From assembly GCA_031841125.1 (NCBI GenBank), contig CM063106.1, positions 12,090,001-12,154,000 on the forward strand: a DNA stretch of 64,000 nt, given 5' to 3'. Positions 55,724 to 64,000 of this stretch are shown here, piece by piece. Made by a program: the position numbers and the translations under genes. The notes beneath the pieces are model-generated. The model worked only from the letters and a program-made list of their open reading frames with translations, was not told the origin of the DNA and did not search any database. How positions within the stretch are numbered: position 1 is the stretch's first letter; each line of letters begins with the position of its first letter. The DNA is from Acanthococcus lagerstroemiae (Eukaryota; Arthropoda; Insecta; Hemiptera; Eriococcidae).

Positions 55724-56212
55724 ATAAGGTGCCAGAATTTCATTGTAATGACAGAATTTTCTGTCACACGGTTAAACACAGAGAAACGCGAGGTTATGTA
55801 TTGTACTTTGTGTGCCTATCTTTTCCTTTGCGCCAGCCGCGTAATGGTAAGTTAAGAAGGCGCCGTCGCGTTGGTACCTCTACAAGTCGCTGACACACTG
55901 CGTTCATGATCATGTTCAATATCTTGCCTGGGGTCTAGAAGTGGTTTCAGTTTCTTTTCAAATTTCATATTTGTTGGTGTTCAGTGCTGTCTAAAACTTA
56001 TGAAGCGGATTCAAATGCACGATAGAACTGAAAAGTACTCGTAATTGGGCTGTAATTTAATGGTAAGTTATGTCATATCTATGTCATTTAATGTAATATT
56101 TAGTTACTACTTATTTTAGAGGTAGATTGGTGAAGGAGGGTAGGGAAAACTGCCCCTGGCCGGTCCACCAGCTGTTCAAAAGATTCTTGTTTGGCTCCTC
56201 AAATCATATGTA

Positions 56213-56650
56213 CAGTAGACTCCGGGTTATCCACCTAATCGGGGCTGAAGGTTGGTCAGATGCCGAAAATGGTCCGATAATCCGAAATGAATATTTTCAA
56301 TGTAGAAATAACGTGCACAAAATTTAAAAAGAAATTGTTTATTCAGAAAATTGAACTTTGGCTTTAAAAAGGAATAAATAAGTGAAAAAAAGATACTTAT
56401 GTAATAATATATCGCAAATTATAATTTTTTTAAATCATCGGTGACCACTTTTTTTTTTTAAATCGCGATTCTGTTTTTGGCCGCGTGATTTCGCAACGCC
56501 GCACTGTCGCGCCGGTTGAACAACGTACGTAATGTAGGTATCTACTTTAGATGTCTCATGTAGAAATTCGGATTAACCGACCTTAATAGGTCGGATAAGT
56601 TGGAGGGTAGGGTCGGATAACCCGAAAGTCGGATAATCCGGAGTCGACTG
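56213..56650. mobile_element. Tigger/pogo-type MITE, 438 bp
   Basis: Left CAGTAGACTCCGGGTTATCC; right inverted CAGTCGACTCCGGATTATCC; TA on both sides (56211-56212 and 56651-56652). Internal GGTCGGATAA, CCGATAATCC and GGATTAACCG words are subterminal repeats of the end. CAGTNGACTCC...TTATCC ends are typical of pogo-group MITEs. No coding. Confidence 0.88.
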
Positions 56651-56770
56651 TATATGTTTTTACTTCAGGCCCGTAGCTGACCATCTGCGGTAGGGGGTGC
56701 TGACTGTTTACCGGGGGGGGGGGGGGGCTTGAGGATACACATAGTATATAATGTGAAAATTTCTACGAGG

Positions 56771-57048
56771 CAGTGATGTAGCCAAAGGGGGGAGGGGGCA
56801 CGATGGGGCAAATGCCCCCCAGGCACCTGAAATTGAATGTAAAATATGCAAAAATGAGCAATTTTTCGCCTTTAAAACACGTGTTTTTCTAAAAATTTTC
56901 GCTCAAGTAGTAATTTCACCTTCATTTTCATAAAAGAGTCTTCCAATCTTGGCGATCTTTAAAATTACCTCAATTTTCGACTTTTTCTCCCTTGAAAATC
57001 TTACTTTGCTTCCCCCCCCCCCTTGGGAAAATTCCGACTACGTCACTG
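56771..57048. mobile_element. Probable hAT MITE, no TSD visible
   Basis: Left CAGTGATGTAGCCAAAGG; right inverted CAGTGACGTAGTCGGAAT. G-rich then C-rich tracts, as in 55481. Flanking 8-mers do not match, so the copy is old or the ends are misplaced. Confidence 0.6.
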
Positions 57049-57548
57049 TTGTTGGTTGTTATGGCAAGTGTCGAAAACGAAACCCAAATGGACGACTAAA
57101 GCAGCTTGGATGAAGTTTTCTCATGAATATATCGCGCGGCTGCTCGGGTCTCGGGTCTTGGGAGTCTCACCTCATTGTCTAAACAGGCTCGGGTAACTTG
57201 GAGCCATTACATTCAAATCCCATTCCCGATCCAAGCGTCCTAAATTAGTTGACCAAGCTTTTGTTATCAATTTTAAAATGTTTCCGTGATATTGATTCTC
57301 TTCATCCCTTCTTTCTCTCTCGTTCAGCATAATGATGATTTTTTAGGGGTGGTATCTTTGCCTACGGGCTCAGGATACCTTTAAAGGGGGCTCAGCCCCA
57401 GCTTGCCCCCAATGGCTACGGGGCTGTTTTACTTGGAAAAGTATGTACCAAATTCTGCGCCTTGATTTCCGGACGAGCAGATTTCATATTGTCGAATCGC
57501 TTTGGAATTTCCCAGTCAAAGCTGGAATCTATCTTGAATCTTCATGCA

Positions 57549-57872
57549 CAAGGTCGTAATGAAGGGTTTTGTCTGGCGGGGAGGGGGGGTAAGGGGGTAA
57601 GAATTGTGAAAGTCCCAACTGACTCAACTCAGAATTCCCAAGTATCAAAGCAAAAAAAAAAAACCTCACCTTTTGACCTGTTGGGTTTTTCTAACTTCTC
57701 AACTAATTTCCAAGTATCAAAGCAAGAAAGAAAGAAAAAAAAAGACCGCTTTCAACTAATTGGATTTTTCCAACTCATCTGACTGAAATTGTAAATTTTT
57801 CCAACTACTGAGTGAAAAATTCCTACGGGGGAAGGATAAGTTGCCCCCTGCCCCCGTATCGGTAAGTCCCTG
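57549..57872. mobile_element. CAGGGAC-family hAT MITE copy
   Basis: The interior follows 7655-7997: GTCCCAACTGACTCAACTCA, CCCAAGTATCAAAGCAAAAA, GGATTTTTCCAACTCATCTG, AACTACTGAGTGAAAAATTC, CCCGTATCGGTAAGTCCCTG. The left end is diverged (CAAGGTCGTAATGAAGGG). No flanking duplication recognised. Confidence 0.75.
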
Positions 57873-58170
57873 GACAGAATATTGTCAGAACGGATTAGAG
57901 TGCTGCTAAAATGCGACAGAATATTGCTAGGATGTGACAGGACGCTGCCAAAATGTGACACAGTATTGTCAGAATCTGACAAAGCCTCTGACAGGTTGTT
58001 GATAGAATATATGGCAAATACTGGCAGTTGTATCACTGCATTGACAGATTCTCCGTCATATGTCTGTCGCGTTGTGTCACGTGAGATCGCACTGCTGTGC
58101 TCGATTCTGATTGGTTCTCATGCTGACATTCTGCGACAGATCCGCTGACAGGATTAGCATCATCTGGCAT
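57873..58170. repeat. Cluster of GACAGAAT / TGTGACA words
   Basis: GACAGAATATTG, GTCAGAATCTGACA, ATGTGACAG, CTGACAGGTTG, ACATTCTGCGACAG and CTGACAGGAT recur about every 20 bp in both orientations. It may be the word-built end of an unassigned DNA element. Confidence 0.45.
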
Positions 58171-58259
58171 CTGTCAATTTTCCGCAGCGGGTATTATAAC
58201 ACAGGAAAAATTCTTAAGAAGTAACCTATACTATGCACTGTGGCTGTAACTCTGAAAGT

Positions 58260-58460
58260 GTATGCACTTAGCGCATTTTGCGCGACAATTATTGTACTTA
58301 GTACAATTATGCTGCAACAAGGCAGCACTTAGCACATTTTGTGTTTCAAATCGCATCATTTAGTACCTTTGAATCCTGAAAATAGAAGTGATAAAGTGAA
58401 TTAAAAATCACTTAATGATCGCTTTAATAATTAATTATTGTACTTAGCACGCAAACGTTT
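58260..58460. repeat. Cluster of CACTTAGCACATTTTG words
   Basis: CACTTAGCGCATTTTGCG (58265), TACTTAGTACAATTATG (58297), GCACTTAGCACATTTTGTG (58325) and TACTTAGCACGCAAACG (58441). Several are self-complementary (TACTTAGTA; GCGCATTTTGCGC). Nature unknown. Confidence 0.4.
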
Positions 58461-58737
58461 CAAATGTACCTAATTAATTTCTTAATAATATATTGAAACT
58501 TAGGAACTGCTAATGAGTTCTGTACTTGACTACCTATTAAAGTTGGGTAATTCTCTGCAAATGTGTTAAATTTGATGACTGGAAACTCATAATTTGAAAA
58601 TTATATTTCTTCAATTTTTTTTCATGGGATTTTGAGTATATATGTCCCTGATGTCTTTTTCACAATTTGGCTCAAGTCATTCAATTGGGGGGAGGCGGGA
58701 GGGGTGTTTAAAAAATCCTTGTGCCTTACGTAAGAAC

Positions 58738-60457
58738 TTCCATCGTAGTGATTGCAAATAATGGGTCACTACCTAAGAATTTCCATCGTAGTGATTGCAT
58801 ATAATGGATCACTACCTAAGAGTTTCCATTGTAGTAACGGCAGAATATTTATGCTCACTGATGTCTCTGAAAGGTAAGTAGCCTTTAAAATTGTTTACAA
58901 AGTTCAAAAGAAGTACATCAACAAATATTTCAAAGTGTGATACCTGTATTTTAGGAATCATATGTGAAAGTTTCCTAAGACTATTCTACAATGACTATTA
59001 TTGCAAAGTCTCACAAGAAAATCACAGGTATGTAAATCTGAATTATCTTATTAATTAAATAGGTAATGAGGTAACTTTTTCAATTGCCTCAAAGAGTAGG
59101 TAGGAAAAGAAAATTATAAACTATAAATCACACAACTTTTTTCAATGGCCTTAATTATTAGAAAACTTAATACCTAAAATTATATAATCCAAACGTAACT
59201 TTTTTTTTAATGGTCACTACAATTAGGAAACTTAATATCAAAATTGAACAGTTGTATCACAAATGCGCAACTCAAATAATATTTTTGTATTATATTATAA
59301 TAATATTAGTCTAATAGTAAGTCATTTGGAATGACTAAGAAAGTAGACGTATATCTAATTTAGAAATTACTTGAAAGTAGAATAGGATTTTTGATAAGAA
59401 GGAAAGAAAGTATATTTTATGAAAACCCTAGAGGGAGGTACGTAATACTCTACAATTCATCACAATGAATTGAAAATTTCATAGCTCTTTGAAAGAGTGT
59501 TGGTGGAGGAATAGAGTAGAGGATTTGAGTTTGTTAAACACCTCCACTTCTTCCTCTGAGCATCAGTTTCCTTTGTCAACTTCTTATTTTTCTTCTTTTC
59601 TTTTAGGATAGCATATGCGCGTCGCCTCTTTGCATTTGCTTCTTCAAGCAACTCTGGGTCATCCTGTATTCTTTTTATTCTTTTCTTTTGCACTTCTCTG
59701 TGACGCCGTAGTTGCTCCTCTCGTGATAGAGCCATTTTCTGTTAGGAATCAAATGAAATGATGTTGTAATCAAAGAAAACGGTGCTAGTTTAGGTTTTCA
59801 AATTCCACTGTAGTGACCATTCAATTCCTTCGTAGTGACCTCTGAATACTGCTATGATCACTACAAAAGAAAAGAAAAGACAAGTCACTACGTGAGAAAT
59901 AATGTTGAAAAAGTTAATTTGTAGTGGCAAATATTCATTTTTAGTGGTTATGAAGTATTTCATTATGATATACTTACTAATTTGAGTATTCTCCACTTTT
60001 GTTTCAGGAGATTACGTCGGTATGAGGCCAGGAAATTCTTGTCACTACGATGGATACTGATAAACGTAAACACATGATATGGTATATCAACTTTGATACA
60101 GAAACTGGATAGTGTCACTGCAATTTGAGATCCGAGATCCGGAAATTGTTTTCATAATGTGTACAGCTGACGCAGTGCAGCCACTTTGCAGCTCAACACA
60201 TTTTATCAGGGAGCCAAGAAGAATTAACAAAATTTATCACTACGATGGATTTCAAATTTCAGAAGGCAGATACCAACCTTTGACGTTAGCCTTAGGCCTT
60301 ATAATGCATTCGTAACCACTCTTGTTCATATGAGTATATACCTCATCTCATTCTTAAAGTTCTCTTCTTTTTTTTTCAGAAGAAAAATACTTACCACACA
60401 GCTTTTTGGGGACATAACTGTTCAGAAATGTGAGCAGTGACAGTCACTACGATGGAA
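58738..60457. mobile_element. Unassigned 1.7-kb element with TTCCATCGTAGTGA ends
   Basis: The left side has three tandem copies of a 43-bp unit (58738, 58781, 58824) starting TTCCATCGTAGTGATTG and ending GGTCACTACCTAAGA. The right side has TCACTACGATGGA, the inverse, at 60042, 60238 and 60444. Further GTAGTGACC and TCACTACGTG words lie at 59803-59890. This mirrored layout marks the two ends of one DNA element. Target duplication and superfamily are undetermined. It carries the basic ORF at 59460-59735. Confidence 0.65.
59460..59735 (-). CDS. Small basic helical protein of the 58738-60457 element
   Basis: 91 codons from ATG at 59733-59735 (minus). The first two thirds are almost entirely charged and helical: MALSREEQLRRHREVQKKRI, KRIQDDPELLEEANAKRRRA, YAILKEKKKNKKLTKE. 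The tail is Ser/Asn-rich. A splice-acceptor-like TTGATTCCTAACAG precedes the ATG, so this may be one exon of a longer gene. Similar Arg/Lys/Glu-rich helices occur in accessory ORFs of insect DNA transposons (recollection, unverified). Probably DNA- or RNA-binding; no enzyme motif. Confidence 0.5.
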   Translation of the reverse strand: MALSREEQLRRHREVQKKRIKRIQDDPELLEEANAKRRRAYAILKEKKKNKKLTKETDAQRKKWRCLTNSNPLLYSSTNTLSKSYEIFNSL

Positions 60458-61970
60458 TATTCTGCTATTAAATCAATTCTGTGGGTTGTAGGGGCGGGGG
60501 CACAACACTTGAATGGTTGTGAAAAGTTGGTACACACCTTTGTGTGTCCCCTAATAGAAAAAAAATTATATTATATACTTGAATCTCTCAGAAATGTACT
60601 GGTACGTGAATTTGACACATTTGCAAAGAATTACCCAGTTACTACTAAACGTTATCAGTTCACAGCACCGCCTTTCAATATTTTGTACCGGTAAGCAGTA
60701 GTGAATTACTAAGAAGTAGGGTAGGCCGGTACAGAGTGCCTCCTTTCCTTCCTATTTTCGTCTCTGAACTTAGGGTGCTTTTGCCGCTTATGATCAGCTA
60801 GGCAAATGTGATATTGATAACTCATTGGTCGTCAAATGTTTGAAAAACAGTTTTTGAACAACTAGTTCGAAGTTTAAGAAATGGTTTTTGTTTTATTCTT
60901 GAAGAGGCGTTGATAAAAATAAAAAATAAAAAATCCCGTAAGATAGAGCATAAATTTGTGTATCATTTCGTGTATGAAGATCGGCGAGAACTAGAACTAT
61001 AAGAATGTGTACTAAACTCATTTTTCGTCAAAATGTCATTTAGCCCAATTGTGCATGAGACCATCGATTTGCGTTTCCGTGAGTCAGAATAAAAAGTTTA
61101 TAGGAAATTAATGAAAACATCATTTATTGTAATATTGACGTTCATGATGTAATTCTAGGGATAAATAATAGCGGTGGTTTCCCGTTGCCTTCCGCCATGA
61201 TTTTTCTGTTAGGGTCCACTCCCTTAGTCGAATTAGCTGGGTTTGAGGCGCTGGCGTTCGCCTTCTCACTCTAAAGCACTTGTGCTTTCCTGGGGTTGAA
61301 TCAAATGATTTGTTGATGGTCGGCTGTTCTTATGCAGTCATAATCGTATGCGGTATTCAGTGAGATTTGGCCTTCGTCTTGCCACATCCCCGTCATTCCC
61401 ATTAACTGGAGAAATCTGCTTTCGCCCATGATTATCGATTCCAAGTACATCGAACAGCAACAGGTTACTACTCTGCACGACGTCGACGTGGACGCGCAGA
61501 ATTCCCCTGATTGTCATCTTCGCCCTATTAATTTTAATCCGTCATTGGTGATCTGGCTCCTCTCGATGTCTGGACTACTACCTAGAGAACTACCTCTAGC
61601 GATGAACAACCTTCTTACATAGAACGTCGACAGCTTCAGCGCTTCCCACAGAGTTCATTGCGGGGGAAAGCGCCTACTCCCTGAGACGACTAGCTGTCAC
61701 TTCCCAGTCAGGTGGTCGGAGTTATAATTTTGAATTTCGGATGATAATTAGGCCAGAAGTTAAATACCATATTTCTATTTCAATTGCCCCTGGATCCGCC
61801 AAAAGGCTGCACAGCTTACCGCCGGGGGCCCCACCTCCTCCACCCCACAGAGGCACCAGAAGGCACCAACAGGAGGAAACCAACCCCAGCCCACACGAGT
61901 CCCCCGTAAACAGGCCCACACTCCCCGGGACCCTCACTAATGGTAGGACCAGGAAGAGTTGTTTGCTGGG
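60458..61970. other. Intergenic, no gene recognised
   Basis: No repeats or domains recognised. Short frames at 61428-61622 and 61741-62034 are uninformative. Confidence 0.45.
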
Positions 61971-62133
61971 CCATGGTCACTCACTCTCATACCTTCGGGC
62001 GCCATGTTGTGATGACAGGCGACTTCTTGGGTAGGGATAGTCAGGGTAGCTTGCCATAGTCACTCACTCTCATACCTTCGGGCGCCATGTTGTGACAGGT
62101 GACTTCTTGGGTAGGGATAGTCAGGGTAGCTTG
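61971..62133 (+). repeat. Two-copy tandem repeat, 83-bp unit
   Basis: CCATGGTCACTCACTCTCAT at 61971 and CCATAGTCACTCACTCTCAT at 62054, each continuing ACCTTCGGGCGCCATGTTGT and ending GATAGTCAGGGTAGCTTG. Copies are nearly identical (a 3-bp indel and about three substitutions), so the duplication is recent. Confidence 0.92.
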
Positions 62134-62205
62134 TCCTCGCTTTCCCCACTGTTTTTTGCGTTGAAGTTTTTCCTTCTCTGTGCTAAACAGGGTGCAGATC
62201 CGGCT
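62115..62205 (-). repeat. 165-bp dispersed repeat, copy 3 (partial)
   Basis: GGGATAGTCAGGGTAGCTTG, TTTTTCCTTCTCTGTGCTAA, ACAGGGTGCAGATCCGGC correspond inverted to the 47850 copy. It overlaps the end of the 83-bp duplication. Confidence 0.6.
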
Positions 62206-63039
62206 ATGTCGATCATTACAAAACAAAGCGTAAATCGATCCTTCGACATTATAATGACCCTGCTCACCTTAACTGGATGAGTTCTATCGTCTCCTTGAAA
62301 CATCTAAAAGAAAAGTGCGATGCGAAAAGCAACTGTGACTCTCCCACGACAATCATATCCGCTGTAGGCTGTGCTTTTTGTAAGCGAGATAACCAGTTGA
62401 ATCAAATTTACTGAATGAAAAATAACATTTTTTATGTACGGCGCATGTACCCAACCGATGGTGTAAATTATATCATTAAGGTTTCGATTGACTCCCACGA
62501 GTAAGAGCGTTGATGAGGATGTTGATACTTATACGGACTAAAACAGAACGGCAACATTGTAGATGTTGGTGACTGGTGACGCAACTGGAGAAAAATTTGA
62601 ACTCGTAAAACGATCGACGTGTAGAAATAGCTCCGTACGCTTGCACGACTATACAATAATGAATTCCTCGATTCATTTTAAGAGTTCACTTACAGTACAG
62701 TCATCTTGTGCTGGTGGTATCACTGATAGACATACCGGGCCGTCGAGAGAAAGTCCGGGCCCAGGGGGGCAAACCATCAAGAAAAAGTTGTGTAATTTTT
62801 CTTGGGTCACGATGCAGCATTCCTATCTAGGCCTAAAAGAAGAAGATTAGATAAAGGGGAATAAGATCAGACGATAAAAAATCAGGGCCCCAAAAAATTC
62901 GTCTCGGGAATCCGCCTTTCCCCCGCGCTCTCGTCAGGCCTGTAGATGTGATTCCATTCAAATATTCGGCCTAAAGGTATTCAGCGTTGGTTTCTTACAT
63001 CGTAGCGAAAATCTTCTTCTTCAGCTGTCGTATTCGATG
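62206..63039. other. Intergenic, no gene recognised
   Basis: No motif, tandem structure or end repeats recognised in this stretch. Confidence 0.4.
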
Positions 63040-63190
63040 CCGGACGTTAGTGGTCGCGGTATCTGACGCGCGACTTTCCTGGGCAGGACAGTTTGCTGTG
63101 TTAATGTTTTTCCTTCTTTGTGCCGGAGAGTGTGCAGCCGCGGTTTGTTTTCTAGCCACGTGTTTCACAACGTAGAGTAAGCTGCCCACG
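63040..63190 (-). repeat. 165-bp dispersed repeat, copy 4
   Basis: TGACGCGCGACTTTCCTGGG, GCTGTGTTAATGTTTTTCCT, TCTTTGTGCCGGAGAGTGTG, CAGCCGCGGTTTG and CACAACGTAGAGTAAGCTG are the inverse of the 49215 copy. Confidence 0.75.
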
Positions 63191-63514
63191 GCGTGCACAT
63201 GCACAGTGCCGAATCTTACTGATCTGGAGGTAACACGCCTTCCGATTGTAATACCTTGTTCGTTCGGACGCGTCATATCTTTCCACCTCAATTGATACTG
63301 GTGTTAGCGGGGGGGGGGTATTCGAATATCACTAGCCTTAATGTAGAACTTGATAATTATTTATACCCTGTTTACCGAAAATTTAGACATTTCAGTGCTT
63401 ACGGAGCAAAAGAAGAGGAGCGATTCACGCTGAACGCGCATGATAGCGACACACTATAGATATTATAATGTTTCAGGCAAGTGATCATTGTGTTCTCACT
63501 TGTACTGTTCCAGC

Positions 63515-63797
63515 CAGGGACATACAAATGATGGGGGAGGGGAGGATATTCCTGTGAGAACTTTTCTCTCAGCAGTTGAGAAATTTTATCAGCAGTTGAG
63601 AAAATTTACCATTTCAGTCAGATGGTCAGGTGAAGTGTTGCAAAATTTTAGTATGGGTCAAAATTTGGAAAAATCTAACAAATTCAAAGGTTTCTTGACT
63701 TTGATAATTGGGAATTTTGAGTTTAGTTGAAACTTTCAGAATGTTTACTACCCCCCCCCCCCCCCCCACCTGAGAAAAACTCTTCGGTATGTCCCTA
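63515..63797. mobile_element. CAGGGAC-family hAT MITE, decayed TSD
   Basis: Left CAGGGACATACAAATGATGG; right inverted TAGGGACATACCGAAGAG. Flanks GTTCCAGC and CTTGCAGC agree at 6 of 8. The interior resembles the family in opposite orientation (GTTGAGAAATTTTATCAG; GGAAAAATCTAACAAATTCA; ATAATTGGGAATTTTGAGTT). Confidence 0.75.
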
Positions 63798-63953
63798 CTT
63801 GCAGCATCTTGTGACGTCACTTCAAACATTCGGTAAACGGGATATGAAGATCCGATCTGTAGAAACTGACCTACATAAGCGCGAGTAGCCGACTCAAGAG
63901 TATGTGTATGATGAGTGTGTGTGGGACAAGTATCAAAATAAAGCTAAACTCCA

Positions 63954-63975
63954 TTTTTTTTTTTTTTTTTTTTGA
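63954..63975. repeat. T-run
   Basis: About 20 consecutive T residues near the window end. It could be an inverted poly(A) tail, but no element body is recognisable. Confidence 0.8.
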
Positions 63976-64000
63976 GGGCTTTCACAGGATTTGTGGGAGA

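Overview
This is eukaryotic, AT-rich, non-coding-heavy DNA, most likely from an arthropod and probably an insect. The assignment rests on the kinds of mobile elements present (mariner, pogo/Tigger with an HTH_psq-type start, ZMYM1-like hAT, MULE, RTE-like and R1/I-like LINE pieces), short 75-90 bp GT-AG introns, and the lack of bacterial gene organisation. A hemipteran is a guess only. I recognise no intact host gene, rRNA, functional tRNA, CRISPR array or virus.

The window is a repeat graveyard and is best read as layers of insertion. (1) 0.5-6 kb: a TA-flanked element at 570-1365, the first of four dimeric TTACCC-rich elements, and a tandem duplication split by a MITE. (2) 6.4-12.7 kb: a 60-bp minisatellite hit by four hAT-type elements. 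One of these (7473-11551) carries three further insertions: a hAT MITE, a deleted mariner and a rearranged ZMYM-like hAT. (3) 12.7-22.6 kb: mostly unique sequence with a decayed MULE, a 15-bp-TSD LINE tail and a short retroposon. (4) 22.65-25.24 kb: a 2.6-kb foldback element. (5) 26.66 kb: a 40-bp-stem hairpin. (6) 28-41 kb: degenerate satellite-like arrays (units about 110, 220-240 and 400 bp) invaded by LINE pieces. (7) 41.2-44.1 kb: a field of GAGGCGAAAA words in both orientations, including a clean 280-bp tandem array, bounded by (TA)n tracts. (8) 45.7-53.2 kb: a LINE tail, T-rich and 150-bp arrays, a tRNA-like hairpin and a 3.24-kb pogo-like transposon with five recognisable exons and a PHD finger. 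(9) 55-64 kb: hAT and Tigger-type MITEs, plus an unassigned 1.7-kb element built on TTCCATCGTAGTGA words with a small basic ORF.

The strongest results come from the sequence alone: exact 8-bp target duplications for several hAT elements; a pogo-like element whose empty target is preserved in three paralogous copies of a 107-bp repeat; that repeat itself flanked by 12-15-bp duplications, as expected of a very short retroposon; and a family of elements always present as head-to-tail dimers. Several unrelated-looking elements share one design, a short private word repeated near both ends in opposite orientations. All homology statements are from family knowledge, not from searches.
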